A DNA stretch of 40,430 nucleotides, taken from Streptomyces sp. CC208A. Lineage in GTDB: Bacteria; Actinomycetota; Actinomycetes; Streptomycetales; Streptomycetaceae. Where the stretch lies: positions 1 through 40,430 of the forward strand of contig NZ_JASCXN010000048.1 in the NCBI RefSeq assembly GCF_030010625.1, in the 5' to 3' direction. Each line of letters begins with the position of its first letter. Position 1 is the first letter of the stretch. Under the pieces are notes generated by a model that was not told the DNA's origin, ran no database searches, and worked only from the letters and a program-made list of their open reading frames with translations. Below are positions 14,861-21,899 of this stretch, piece by piece. Made by a program: the position numbers and the translations under genes.

Positions 14861-15550
14861 TCAGGGGGCGGTGTTCGGCGCGATGGCCACCAGGGCGCAG
14901 TCGGCGCTGGGCCGGCACTGGACGGCGAGGGTGACCGAGCGGTCCTCGGCGCCGCCCCCGCCGTCCTTCCAGGCGATGGTCTGCTTGCCGGTGACGGTGA
15001 CGGCGTAGATGTACGCCTCGGTCAGCGCGGCCGGGTCCTCGGCCAGGGCCTGCTTGAACGCCGAAGGGAAGTGCGCTGAGGAGACCGTCGCGGTGGCGTA
15101 CTGGGCTTGGTCGTGCATCCGTGACCACAGCAGCGGGTCGGGGACCTGGGCCTGGATCGAGGTCCAGTCGGTGTACTTCGTCTCGGTCGTCATCCACGCG
15201 TGCATGCCGGCGAGCTGCTGGTCGCGGGTGGTGGCCCGGGTGTCGTAGGACCAGAGCATCACCGCCGCGGCCCGGCCGTAGGCGAGGGGATCGGACAGCC
15301 GCGGCTGCGGGGAGACCGTCCCCGTCGCCGGTCCCGTGGCAGAAGCGGAAGTGCCCGGACGGGCGGACGGGCTGCTGGCGGACGGCTTGGCAGCGGGGGG
15401 CGAGCCCTGGCCACCGTCTGCGGTGACGTAGGCGGCGAAGCCCGCACCGGCCAGCAGCACGGCCAAGACGGCGGCGAGGAAGACGACGCGTCGGCCGGTG
15501 GACCAGTGCGAGGTCAGGACGCCGACGCGAGGGCGGGAGCGCTTGCCCAT
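14861..15550 (-). CDS. VirB8/TcpC-like bitopic conjugation protein (229 aa)
   Basis: A short basic cytoplasmic N-terminus (MGKRSRPRVGVLTSHWSTGRR) is followed by one membrane helix (VVFLAAVLAVLLAGAGFAAY), a Ser/Pro-rich linker and an extracellular domain. That domain (AYGRAAAVMLWSYDT, HAWMTTETKYTDW, EAYIYAVTVTGKQTIAW) has the NTF2-like pattern seen in VirB8 and TcpC. Such proteins bridge channel subunits across the membrane. Its ATG overlaps the upstream TGA by one base (TGATG), indicating coupling. The VirB8-like assignment rests on topology and neighbourhood more than on sequence identity. Confidence 0.75.
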   Translation of the reverse strand: MGKRSRPRVGVLTSHWSTGRRVVFLAAVLAVLLAGAGFAAYVTADGGQGSPPAAKPSASSPSARPGTSASATGPATGTVSPQPRLSDPLAYGRAAAVMLWSYDTRATTRDQQLAGMHAWMTTETKYTDWTSIQAQVPDPLLWSRMHDQAQYATATVSSAHFPSAFKQALAEDPAALTEAYIYAVTVTGKQTIAWKDGGGGAEDRSVTLAVQCRPSADCALVAIAPNTAP

Positions 15551-15879
15551 CAGCGGACCTGGGTGCCGAGCGTGGAGAAGAAGGCGACGATGCCGTTCGC
15601 GGCGCCGAGGCCGAGTGCGGCGCCGGCGCTCACGAGCGCGCCCTTCTTCCCGTTGGCTTCGGCCTGGTGACCACCGCTGTGGTGGCCCCAGGCCCACACG
15701 CCGAGGGAGACGGCGAGCGCGCCGACGACGGCGATGATCCCGAAGAGGTTGATCGAGTTGACCACGTTGCGCAGCACGGTCAGACCCGGCAGGCCGCCTT
15801 CCTTCGGGGAGACGCCGGGGTCGTAGGCGAGGTACAGGACGTGGTCCGTGAGGTGCGAGAGGGAAGCGAGGGTGGTGAT
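15550..15879 (-). CDS. DUF6112-family small membrane protein, possible VirB2-like subunit; ATC start likely (109 aa)
   Basis: Two hydrophobic segments (INLFGIIAVVGALAVSLGVW and ALVSAGAALGLGAANGIVAF) are separated by a charged turn (GHHSGGHQAEANGKKG), the layout of VirB2-like pilins. The first standard start is GTG at 15777, but the frame continues upstream with SHLTDHVLYLAYDPGVSPKE and GGLPGLTVLRN, which I recognise as the normal N-terminus of the DUF6112 family. The frame begins at ATC 15879, which has AAGGAG 7 nt before it; no ATG, GTG or TTG is available. ATC is a permitted but rare start, or one base differs from ATG. It is coupled to the VirB8-like gene by TGATG. Confidence 0.8.
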   Translation of the reverse strand: MTTLASLSHLTDHVLYLAYDPGVSPKEGGLPGLTVLRNVVNSINLFGIIAVVGALAVSLGVWAWGHHSGGHQAEANGKKGALVSAGAALGLGAANGIVAFFSTLGTQVR

Positions 15880-15892
15880 GGTTGAACTCCTT
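15877..15892 (-). promoter_or_regulatory. ribosome binding site for an ATC start
   Basis: Minus-strand AAGGAG (15892-15887) is 7 nt before ATC (15879-15877). It is the best Shine-Dalgarno match of the transfer block yet precedes no standard start codon. Confidence 0.65.
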
Positions 15893-16008
15893 GCGAACGC
15901 AGACCCGATGGCACTGCGGGAAGGGGAGAAGGGAGGAGAGGCACGCGGCGGCGGTGGCGCGCGGCGGCCCGGGAAGCGGCCCGTGGCCCGGCAAGCGGGC
16001 GGGGAGCG

Positions 16009-17133
16009 CTAGGAGTTGAGGGCGGGGATGCGGCGGACGGCGAGGATCTGCCAGTCGGCGACCTTCTCGATCCGCACCGGACGCCCGGTCCGCGGGGCGT
16101 TGATCACGAGACCGGCGCCCATGTACATCCCGACGTGCTCGGGGACGGCGGCGGTGCCGCGGGTGAAGAGCAGGTCACCGGGCCTCATGGCGTTGGCCGG
16201 GACCGGCACGCCTTCCTTGACCTGGGTGTACGTGGTGCGGGTGAGGGTGATGCCGGCCTGGGCGTACGCCTGCTGCATCAGGGAGCTGCAGTCGCAGCGG
16301 GCCATGGGGTCGGGGCCGTCGGCGTCCTTGCAGGTACCGCCCCACTGGTACGGGGTGCCGAGCTGGTGCATCGCCCACTCGATCGCGGTGCGGGCCTTCT
16401 CGGAGGCGTCGGCCGGAATCGTGTAGCCGTCCGGGACGGCGCCCTGGGGGATCTCGCCCCACTGCGATCCGTCCTCGCCGGGCCAGCATCCGTTGTCCGG
16501 CGTACCGTCCTCACCCTCGCTGTCGCCCCCGCCTTCGGGCAGGGTCTTCGCGATCGCCTCCCGCAGGGCGCGGGCGAGCGGCTCCCACTGCGCGTACGCG
16601 TCGGGGAAGCCGGAGAGCTGGACGGCCTGCGCGGCCTGGGTGAGCGTCATCTGCTGCCAGCCCGCGACCTTGAGAAGGCCCTCGTAGAAGCGGGTGGCTG
16701 CGTGGACGGGGTCGAGGATCTCCTCCGGGGTGCCCCAGCCTTGGCTGGGCCGCTGCTGGAACAGTCCCAGGCTGTCGCGGTCCCCGTAGCGCAGGTTGCG
16801 CAGGCGGGATTCCTGGATCGCGGTCGCGAGGGCGACGACCTGGCCGCGCTCGGGAACCTTCATCGCGACCCCGGTGGCGACGATCGTCTTGGCGTGCGGG
16901 ATCTGCTCGCCGGGCAGCTCCAGGCCCTCGATATGGACGCCGGGGGCTGCGCCGGCGCCGTCGAGGATGCCGGCGACCTGCCGGGCGACGGCGTCGGCGT
17001 CGACGGTGCTGTCGACGGCGCACTCGGATGCGCGGGAAGCGGAGCTGCTGGCGGCAGCCGTCGCGGCGGCTGCACCGGCCAGGAGAAGAGGGGAGAGGAC
17101 GACGACGCCGAGGACGGCGGCTATGCCCTTCAA
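16009..17133 (-). CDS. VirB1-like bifunctional muralidase: lytic transglycosylase-like plus NlpC/P60 endopeptidase (374 aa)
   Basis: A secreted or membrane-anchored peptidoglycan hydrolase. The N-terminus has a signal/anchor helix (IAAVLGVVVLSPLLLAGAAA). A lysozyme-like part follows (VVALATAIQESRLRNLRYGD, SLGLFQQRPSQGWGTPEE; Glu of AIQES is the likely catalytic acid). The NlpC/P60 domain is C-terminal, with Cys in ARCDCSSLMQQAY and His in PEHVGMYMG. It would open the cell wall for the conjugation channel, as in other Gram-positive transfer systems. TTG at 17133 overlaps a short leader frame by TTGA; a stop at 17166-17164 closes the frame above. First large gene of the leftward operon. Confidence 0.9.
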   Translation of the reverse strand: MKGIAAVLGVVVLSPLLLAGAAAATAAASSSASRASECAVDSTVDADAVARQVAGILDGAGAAPGVHIEGLELPGEQIPHAKTIVATGVAMKVPERGQVVALATAIQESRLRNLRYGDRDSLGLFQQRPSQGWGTPEEILDPVHAATRFYEGLLKVAGWQQMTLTQAAQAVQLSGFPDAYAQWEPLARALREAIAKTLPEGGGDSEGEDGTPDNGCWPGEDGSQWGEIPQGAVPDGYTIPADASEKARTAIEWAMHQLGTPYQWGGTCKDADGPDPMARCDCSSLMQQAYAQAGITLTRTTYTQVKEGVPVPANAMRPGDLLFTRGTAAVPEHVGMYMGAGLVINAPRTGRPVRIEKVADWQILAVRRIPALNS

Positions 17134-17204
17134 TCCCCAGCGCCTCCGTAGGCGGCAAGGGCTCTACGCGGTGTTCGGGGCAGGGGAGGGTACGGCTGTG
17201 TCAC
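17130..17204 (-). CDS. short leader ORF coupled to the muralidase gene (24 aa)
   Basis: GTG at 17204 is preceded by GAAGGA and encodes VTQPYPPLPRTPRRALAAYG plus four residues. Its TGA overlaps the muralidase TTG by 4 nt (TTGA), the same coupling used along this operon. It is too short for homology judgement and may only serve to deliver ribosomes to the weak TTG start. A longer in-frame extension to 17402 has no ribosome binding site. Confidence 0.45.
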   Translation of the reverse strand: MTQPYPPLPRTPRRALAAYGGAGD

Positions 17205-17430
17205 GAAGGGTCCTTCGGGTGAAGTCCGGCCGCGCTGGTACGAGGTGAGAAGGGCGCGAGGGGCCGGGATGAGGTGATGGGGAAGCCTGGGAGGAGGAGC
17301 CGCGGGGCGAGTTGCCTCTCGCTGGTCGGGCGTCCTCGGGGGTATCGGGAGCGGGTCAGGACAAGGCTGTGCCTCCATGAGGGCAGGGGAGGGGAAGACC
17401 ATCCGGCGGATGGGGCCGGGCGGTGGTCAG

Positions 17431-17503
17431 ACTGTAGGACGCGATTCCCGGTTGACCTAATTTCTCGCCTGGAGGGGGTCAACCGGGAATCGTGTCCTAC
17501 AGT
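17431..17503. repeat. 27-bp near-perfect inverted repeat (operator candidate)
   Basis: Left arm 17431-17457 and right arm 17477-17503 are reverse complements at 26 of 27 positions (one G/A difference at the eleventh base), separated by 19 nt. Each arm contains TTCCCGGTT. Length and near-perfect symmetry exceed what a terminator needs, no T-run follows, and the site sits between divergent genes. This fits an operator for a dimeric or multimeric repressor. Confidence 0.85.
17454..17482 (-). promoter_or_regulatory. candidate leftward promoter inside the inverted repeat
   Basis: On the minus strand, TTGACC (17482-17477) is followed after exactly 17 nt by TAGGTC (17459-17454), close to the primary sigma-factor consensus of Streptomyces except for the last -10 base. 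The -35 is in one repeat arm and the -10 runs into the other, so a bound repressor would block it. Confidence 0.5.
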
Positions 17504-17637
17504 GTGGCTTCCCCCGCTCGCCCGCCGCTCTCCTTCGGCATGCCGGCCTTCCGTGCCCGCATTCGCCGAAGCGGCGCCCGCTTTCCGAGCGCGCTGGGTT
17601 TTCCCTTTCTTTCCGTGACCCGAATCGGGGTACCTCT

Positions 17638-18393
17638 TTGCCTTTTTCCCTCCACCACGGCGACGCGCTCGGCGTCCTGGCCGGCCTCCCGGACGACTGC
17701 GTGGACGCGGTCATCACCGACCCGCCGTACAACTCCGGCGGCCGGACCGCGAAGGAACGCACCTCGCGGACCGCCCGCCAGAAGTACACCTCGGCTGACG
17801 CCGGGCACGAGCTGGCGGACTTCCCCGGCGAGAACATGGACCAAAGGTCGTACGGCTTCTGGCTGACGCAGATCATGACCGAGGCCCACCGGCTGACCAA
17901 GCCCGGCGGCGCTGCGCTGCTGTTCACCGACTGGCGGCAGCTCCCGGTCACCACCGACGCGATCCAGGCGGCCGGCTGGCTGTGGCGCGGCGTCCTGGCT
18001 TGGCACAAGCCGCAGGCCCGCCCGCAAAAGGGCCGGTTCACGCAGAACTGTGAGTTCATCGTGTGGGCCAGCAACGGGGCGATCGACGGCTCCCGCAACC
18101 CCGTCTATCTTCCGGGCCTCTACTCGGCTTCGCAGCCTTCGGGCAAGGCCCGGCAGCACATCACGCAGAAGCCGGTTGAGGTGATGCGCGAGCTGGTGAA
18201 GATCTGCCCGCCGGGCGGCACCGTCCTCGACTTCACCTGCGGCTCCGGCTCCACCGGCGTCGCCGCGCTCCTGGAGGGCCGCGACTTCATCGGCGTCGAG
18301 AAGACCCGGCACTACGCCGAGATCGCCTCCGACCGCCTGACTGAAACACTCCACCAGACCCTCGGCCAGGACGACCTCGCCCTGACTGCCTGA
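17638..18393 (+). CDS. DNA methyltransferase, beta class (N4-cytosine or N6-adenine), 251 aa
   Basis: The catalytic motif IV, DPPYNSGG, is near the N-terminus (about residues 28-35) and the S-adenosylmethionine-binding motif DFTCGSGSTG near the C-terminus (about 198-207). This order defines beta-class amino methyltransferases. ITQKPVEVMRELVKICPPGG is the usual motif before the SAM-binding loop. No restriction endonuclease gene is adjacent, so it is an orphan enzyme. On a mobile element it may protect against host restriction or mark DNA for regulation. TTG at 17638 is used; the ribosome binding site is weak (GGGG). First gene of the rightward block and divergent from the transfer operon. Confidence 0.92.
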   Translation: MPFSLHHGDALGVLAGLPDDCVDAVITDPPYNSGGRTAKERTSRTARQKYTSADAGHELADFPGENMDQRSYGFWLTQIMTEAHRLTKPGGAALLFTDWRQLPVTTDAIQAAGWLWRGVLAWHKPQARPQKGRFTQNCEFIVWASNGAIDGSRNPVYLPGLYSASQPSGKARQHITQKPVEVMRELVKICPPGGTVLDFTCGSGSTGVAALLEGRDFIGVEKTRHYAEIASDRLTETLHQTLGQDDLALTA

Positions 18394-18520
18394 CCCGGGA
18401 TCCGCACAACGACGAGCCACAGAGAGCTCGTTCCCCACACGTACGCGGAACGGGGATCCATCACTTCATCGCTCAATCTTGGATTTCCGGCTGCCGCGTG
18501 CGCCGGAGGAAGGGATTTCC

Positions 18521-19147
18521 TTGGTGCCTGACCCTCTGGAGGAATTCGACGCCGCCGGGGAATTCGACCCGGTGCGCCTCCCGGAAGGAGACCTGGACAG
18601 CATCCAGGCCACCGTCCGCAAGTTGCTCGACCGCTCCGACGAGCAAGCCCGCCAGCTCGATCACCTCGCCGCCGCACCCGGTCCGGCGTCGCTGCCGGGC
18701 TTCGGCTTCCCGCCGATGCCCGCGGCGGCGGTGATGCCGCCGGAGCCGCGGCCGATCCTGGAGCTGGACGGCGAGGAGTACGAGAACGAGCTGGACCTGC
18801 TCACCGACTGGGTGGAGGACTTCCTCATGCCCACCTACGGGGCGGAGGTCACCACCGCCTCCCCGTGGTGCGACCAGTGGCAGGAGCACCTCGACGTCGT
18901 CGCCTGGCTCCACGCCCTGTGGATGGCCTACCTCCAGCACAAGGACCCCGAAGCCGGACCGGCCGGACCGTTCGTGTGGCACAGGGACTTCCTCACCCAC
19001 TGCATGGCCGCCATCCGAGCCGCGGGCGGGCCACTGTCCGCCTGCCAGACCGACCCCGAGCGTCCCTCGCACCGCCTCCTTCGCGGCCCCGGCCGCTCCG
19101 TACGCGCCGTCGCCCGCGACGCCGAGACGGGCCAGGCGGAAGGGTGA
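18521..19147 (+). CDS. DUF4913 domain protein (208 aa)
   Basis: The conserved core (ELDLLTDWVEDFLMPTYG, WCDQWQEHLDVVAWLHALW, HRDFLTHCMAAIRAAGGPLS) matches the DUF4913 domain common on actinobacterial plasmids and integrative elements. A Pro-rich linker separates it from an N-terminal coiled-coil-like helix (SIQATVRKLLDRSDEQARQ). Function is not known. GGAGGAAGGG at 18505-18514 is 6 nt before TTG 18521; the adjacent GTG 18524 is equally possible, and TTG 18479 has no ribosome binding site. Its stop overlaps the RelE-like gene's GTG by 4 nt, so the two are translationally coupled. Confidence 0.85.
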   Translation: MVPDPLEEFDAAGEFDPVRLPEGDLDSIQATVRKLLDRSDEQARQLDHLAAAPGPASLPGFGFPPMPAAAVMPPEPRPILELDGEEYENELDLLTDWVEDFLMPTYGAEVTTASPWCDQWQEHLDVVAWLHALWMAYLQHKDPEAGPAGPFVWHRDFLTHCMAAIRAAGGPLSACQTDPERPSHRLLRGPGRSVRAVARDAETGQAEG

Positions 19148-19623
19148 CCGCCGAGGGCCGGCCGCCCGTCTTCGGCCTCACCTTCGACCCGCGCGCCCTG
19201 ACCGACCTGCTCCAGGCCCCGGGAGACATCCGCGACCTGTCCCTCGCCCTGCTGCAGGACGTCGTCACAGGCGACCGGCACGGGAGCAAGCTCATGGCCG
19301 AACTGGCCGGGCTGCGCAAGCTGTACGTCGACCACCGGGCCGCGTGGCGGATCGTCTACGCGCTGCGGCCGGCCCCGGCCACCTCGGCCTATCCCATGGA
19401 GGTCCACGTCGTGGCAGTCCGTCCCCGGGCCCGCCACGACGTGTATGACACCGCCGCCCAGCGCCTCGGTATCGCGCGCCGCCCGGTTGGCGCCCGCGCC
19501 CACGCCGCCCGCACCAGCTCACCCCAGATCGACGCGTACCGCGCGATCCCGAAGCCCGGCCCGCCGCCCGGCCTTCCCCGCCCCGCTCAGCCCACCGTCC
19601 TCACCACGAAAGCCGTACGTTGA
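19144..19623 (+). CDS. RelE/ParE-superfamily-like protein (159 aa)
   Basis: The first 105 residues carry the pattern of RelE/ParE toxins: a helical hairpin (LSLALLQDVVTGDRHGSKL, MAELAGLRKLYVDHR), then beta strands (AAWRIVYALRP, MEVHVVAVRPRARHDVYDTA). These proteins act as ribosome-dependent mRNA nucleases or gyrase inhibitors, or as inactive relatives. The C-terminal 50 residues are a Pro/Ala/Arg-rich tail not typical of toxins. No classical antitoxin lies next to it; the coupled partner upstream is DUF4913 and downstream a small acidic protein. GTG at 19144 is fixed by the GTGA overlap. The fold is likely; toxicity is unproven. Confidence 0.75.
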   Translation: MTAEGRPPVFGLTFDPRALTDLLQAPGDIRDLSLALLQDVVTGDRHGSKLMAELAGLRKLYVDHRAAWRIVYALRPAPATSAYPMEVHVVAVRPRARHDVYDTAAQRLGIARRPVGARAHAARTSSPQIDAYRAIPKPGPPPGLPRPAQPTVLTTKAVR

Positions 19624-20000
19624 CAGCCTTCCCGAACTTCCTCGACGACTTCACCGCAAACCTCCTGGAGCTCCCCGCCGAGCCCGAGAACCCGCACCAC
19701 CGCGCCCTGCTGGAGACCTACATCGAGGTCCAGCAGCTGGAGCGCCGCCTCCTGGAGTCCCTGACCAGCCCCCAGCCGGACATCACGCCGGACGGCTTCC
19801 ACGCCTGCACTGACATCCTCATCGATCGCCTCGCCGCCGGACAGGAACTTGCCGTCCTGCTCTCCGCGTCCTGCTGCTGCGCGGCCGAGGAACCTTCCTG
19901 CGCGCAGGACCCCGACAACTGCACCCCGGACTGCTACGAGGATGCCGAGGACACCGACGACGAGGATGCCGCGGGCCCGCATGGCTGCCGGCGGCGCTGA
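19620..20000 (+). CDS. small acidic Cys-rich protein of unknown function (126 aa)
   Basis: The N-terminal half is helical and acidic (FPNFLDDFTANLLELPAEPE, ALLETYIEVQQLERRLLESL). The C-terminal part is rich in cysteine and acid residues (SCCCAAEEPSCAQDPDNCTP, DCYEDAEDTDDEDAA). Seven cysteines in this segment might bind metal. The TTG start overlaps the upstream TGA by TTGA. Strong negative charge next to the basic RelE-like protein would suit a neutralising partner, but that is inference. No family is recognised. Confidence 0.7.
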   Translation: MTAFPNFLDDFTANLLELPAEPENPHHRALLETYIEVQQLERRLLESLTSPQPDITPDGFHACTDILIDRLAAGQELAVLLSASCCCAAEEPSCAQDPDNCTPDCYEDAEDTDDEDAAGPHGCRRR

Positions 20001-20015
20001 CCGAGGCCGGCTGGC

Positions 20016-20708
20016 ATGCCCGTGCCCCGATCTGCTCCGCCGTCCGTCCGCAAGGCCCTGACCTCCCTCGACCACCGTGTCGAACTCGCCATCGGATTCA
20101 CGGTCGACCGGCTCTGGCGCGACCACGACCGCGGTCTGCTCGATGAGCAGACCGCGAGGATCGCCGCCGCCCACCGTTCCCTGTCTGACGCCGAGCGATC
20201 CGTGACCTTCTACCGCGTCCTCCTCCATCGCCTGTCGAGCGACGAGTACCCGATGGAGCCGGCGCTCTTCCCGCGTATCGAGCGCACCGTCGAGCAGCTC
20301 AAGGAGGCCGTCCTCATCCGGGGAGCCCGCGAGACGGATCTGTCCGACGTCCTCGAACCCGTGGAGGCGACCTCCGCCCGCAGCCCGGCCGGCCACACCG
20401 ACCTGAAGGCCCGCGACCTCGCCATGCTCCTGGCAATCGGCCAAGGCGCCAAGCTCCACGAGCACCTGCTGACCCAGCGGGTCTCCGTGGTGACCGCCTC
20501 CGGCACCCGGATCGGTCAGCACGACTTCTCCCGGCTGGAGACGTCCGGGCTCGTCCAGCGCGATACCACCCACCCGCTGCACGCCGGCCAGCCGGTCACC
20601 CTCACCGACGCCGGCCGCGCCGCCCTCACCATCAGGCCCTCCAGCCGCGTCGCGAGCCGCCCCGCTCCCCGCCCCGGTGCCTGGCCCGGTGCCGCCCACA
20701 CCCGCTGA
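20016..20708 (+). CDS. winged-helix-like protein of unknown function (230 aa)
   Basis: A helical N-terminal half (RVELAIGFTVDRLWRDHDRG, EQTARIAAAHRSLSDAERSV) precedes a C-terminal region that looks like a winged helix (ARDLAMLLAIGQGAKLHEHL, HDFSRLETSGLVQRDTTHPL, then VTLTDAGRAAL). The pattern resembles MarR/PadR-type domains in which the wing carries TDAGRAAL. A Pro/Ala/Arg-rich tail follows. It may regulate element genes. ATG at 20016 is 16 nt after the preceding stop without a clear ribosome binding site. It is the last gene before a 337-nt non-coding gap. Confidence 0.75.
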   Translation: MPVPRSAPPSVRKALTSLDHRVELAIGFTVDRLWRDHDRGLLDEQTARIAAAHRSLSDAERSVTFYRVLLHRLSSDEYPMEPALFPRIERTVEQLKEAVLIRGARETDLSDVLEPVEATSARSPAGHTDLKARDLAMLLAIGQGAKLHEHLLTQRVSVVTASGTRIGQHDFSRLETSGLVQRDTTHPLHAGQPVTLTDAGRAALTIRPSSRVASRPAPRPGAWPGAAHTR

Positions 20709-21045
20709 CCCCTTCGACTCCCAGGAGCCCCTGCCTCTTTCGGCTGCGCGCCTGTCGCCTGGAGGGCTACCAACCACCTACGCCATCAGTCGCCGCCTGG
20801 CTGGGGGACCGCTGTACGCCGATGCGAAAGTCCCGGCCGAGGCGTCCCAGCAGCGCCCGATGAAGTCCGCCAGCCCGGCGCCGGCTCAAGGGCGGACGCG
20901 GTAGCCGGGCGGCGCGAGCGGCGAAAGGTACCAGAGTTTTCCCGGTTAGGTGAACCGGCGATTCTCCGGATCCTAGACATCACCCACCCGGAGCGCACGC
21001 CTCCGGACCTTCCCGCCTGCCTGCTTCAAGGAGAGGAGTCTGCCC
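20709..21045 (+). promoter_or_regulatory. intergenic region with inverted repeat and probable promoter for the 21046 operon
   Basis: No convincing gene lies in these 337 nt. At 20942-20958 there is CCGGTT-N5-AACCGG, overlapping TTCCCGGTT (20939-20947), the same 9-mer found in both arms of the transfer-operon inverted repeat. Downstream, GTGAAC (20950-20955) and TAGACA (20974-20979) at 18-nt spacing could be a rightward promoter. Confidence 0.5.
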
Positions 21046-21483
21046 GTGTCCGACGAAGCCGACGATGTCCTGCAGGCCGTCGCCCGCCAGATCGAGGACC
21101 GCTTCGGCGTCCCCCTCGGTGAGCTGCGCGAGACGGTGGCCGCCGCCCGAGGAGCTTCGTTCCTGCCCACCGCCGTCGTCCGCTGGTACGAGGATCTCGA
21201 AGAGGCCCAGCGTCTGCTCGCCTCCGCCGAGGACGAGCTGGTCGATGCCTTGCAGTCGGCCCCGGCCGGCGAGCTGGACGAGCAGGTGATGGTGCTCGCG
21301 CAGCGTGTGGACACCGCGCTGACCATCCGCGACGGCCGAGCGCTGACCGTGCGCCACCTCCTGGAGGACTACCCGCTGCCCGAGCAGCCGGCCACCAGCC
21401 GCGCCGCCCGCCGCACCGGATCCGTCCTGACGACCACCCCGGTCCCGCAGGCCGCCCCTATACCCGTAAGGACCCGCCGATGA
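21046..21483 (+). CDS. unknown small protein, first of three paralogues (145 aa)
   Basis: The N-terminus contains ARQIEDRFGVPLGELRETVA, followed by a helical region (WYEDLEEAQRLLASAEDELV, QVMVLAQRVDTALTIRDGRA) and a Pro/Thr-rich tail. The RFGVPLGEL motif is repeated in the next two genes as VFGAPLDQL and LFGRPRAEL, and each is followed by an acidic or charged helix of similar length, so the three look like diverged duplicates. GTG at 21046 has GGAGAGGAG 7 nt upstream. Function is unknown. Its stop overlaps the next ATG by 4 nt (ATGA). Confidence 0.8.
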   Translation: MSDEADDVLQAVARQIEDRFGVPLGELRETVAAARGASFLPTAVVRWYEDLEEAQRLLASAEDELVDALQSAPAGELDEQVMVLAQRVDTALTIRDGRALTVRHLLEDYPLPEQPATSRAARRTGSVLTTTPVPQAAPIPVRTRR

Positions 21484-21899
21484 GCAACTCCATCAAGCCC
21501 AGCAGCCGGGACGACCGCTTCGCCGAGGTCTTCGGAGCCCCGCTCGACCAGTTGCTCGCAGCTCCCGCCCCCAGTCGGCACCTGCGTGAAGCCCTGGAGC
21601 TGCGGGCGTTCCTGGCCGTGACCGAGGACCACGTGGTCTGGGTCCGTGACCGCGTCCACGAGCGAAGCGATCCGAACCGGCCGTTGGACGAACTGTCCGA
21701 GGACGACCTGCGGTCGGACGCCGAGTGGATGCGGGCCGCACTCCAGGCCCGCCGCGGCTACCTGGCCGCCCTCGACAAGGTCCTGAACTCCGAACCCCCG
21801 CCGGAGTACCAGCCCGCGGTCGTGTTCAACCAGCCCGTGCTCAGCGCCCGAGCCGTACCGGCAGAGCGGACGATCGCCCCCCAGGTGAAGGGACGCTGA
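21480..21899 (+). CDS. unknown small protein, second of three paralogues (139 aa)
   Basis: Starts at ATG 21480 overlapping the previous TGA. It shares the FG-x-P-x-x-x-L motif (DDRFAEVFGAPLDQLLAA) and a downstream helix (LELRAFLAVTEDHVVWVRDRV), then LSEDDLRSDAEWMRAALQAR and a Pro-rich tail. Soluble, no cysteine or catalytic pattern. The conserved motif followed by a charged helix suggests a common binding surface within a three-member set, possibly a hetero-oligomer since all three are coupled. That is inference. Confidence 0.8.
   Translation: MSNSIKPSSRDDRFAEVFGAPLDQLLAAPAPSRHLREALELRAFLAVTEDHVVWVRDRVHERSDPNRPLDELSEDDLRSDAEWMRAALQARRGYLAALDKVLNSEPPPEYQPAVVFNQPVLSARAVPAERTIAPQVKGR

Larger units (their letters stand above)
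17205..17637. promoter_or_regulatory. divergent control region of the transfer operon and methyltransferase gene
   Basis: A 433-nt non-coding stretch between divergently read genes. Its main content is the large inverted repeat at 17431-17503 with an embedded leftward promoter. The part from 17,205 to 17,400 would be the untranslated leader of the transfer mRNA. The part from 17,504 to 17,637 would be the methyltransferase leader. I see no other structure. Confidence 0.65.

Noticed and set aside
17205..17402. Upstream extension of the 24-residue leader to 17402
   Set aside because: No ribosome binding site at the upstream starts and Pro-rich antisense-like composition.
20677..20904. Possible short gene in the gap before 21046
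   Set aside because: Starts inside the preceding gene, has no ribosome binding site and codon use is mixed.
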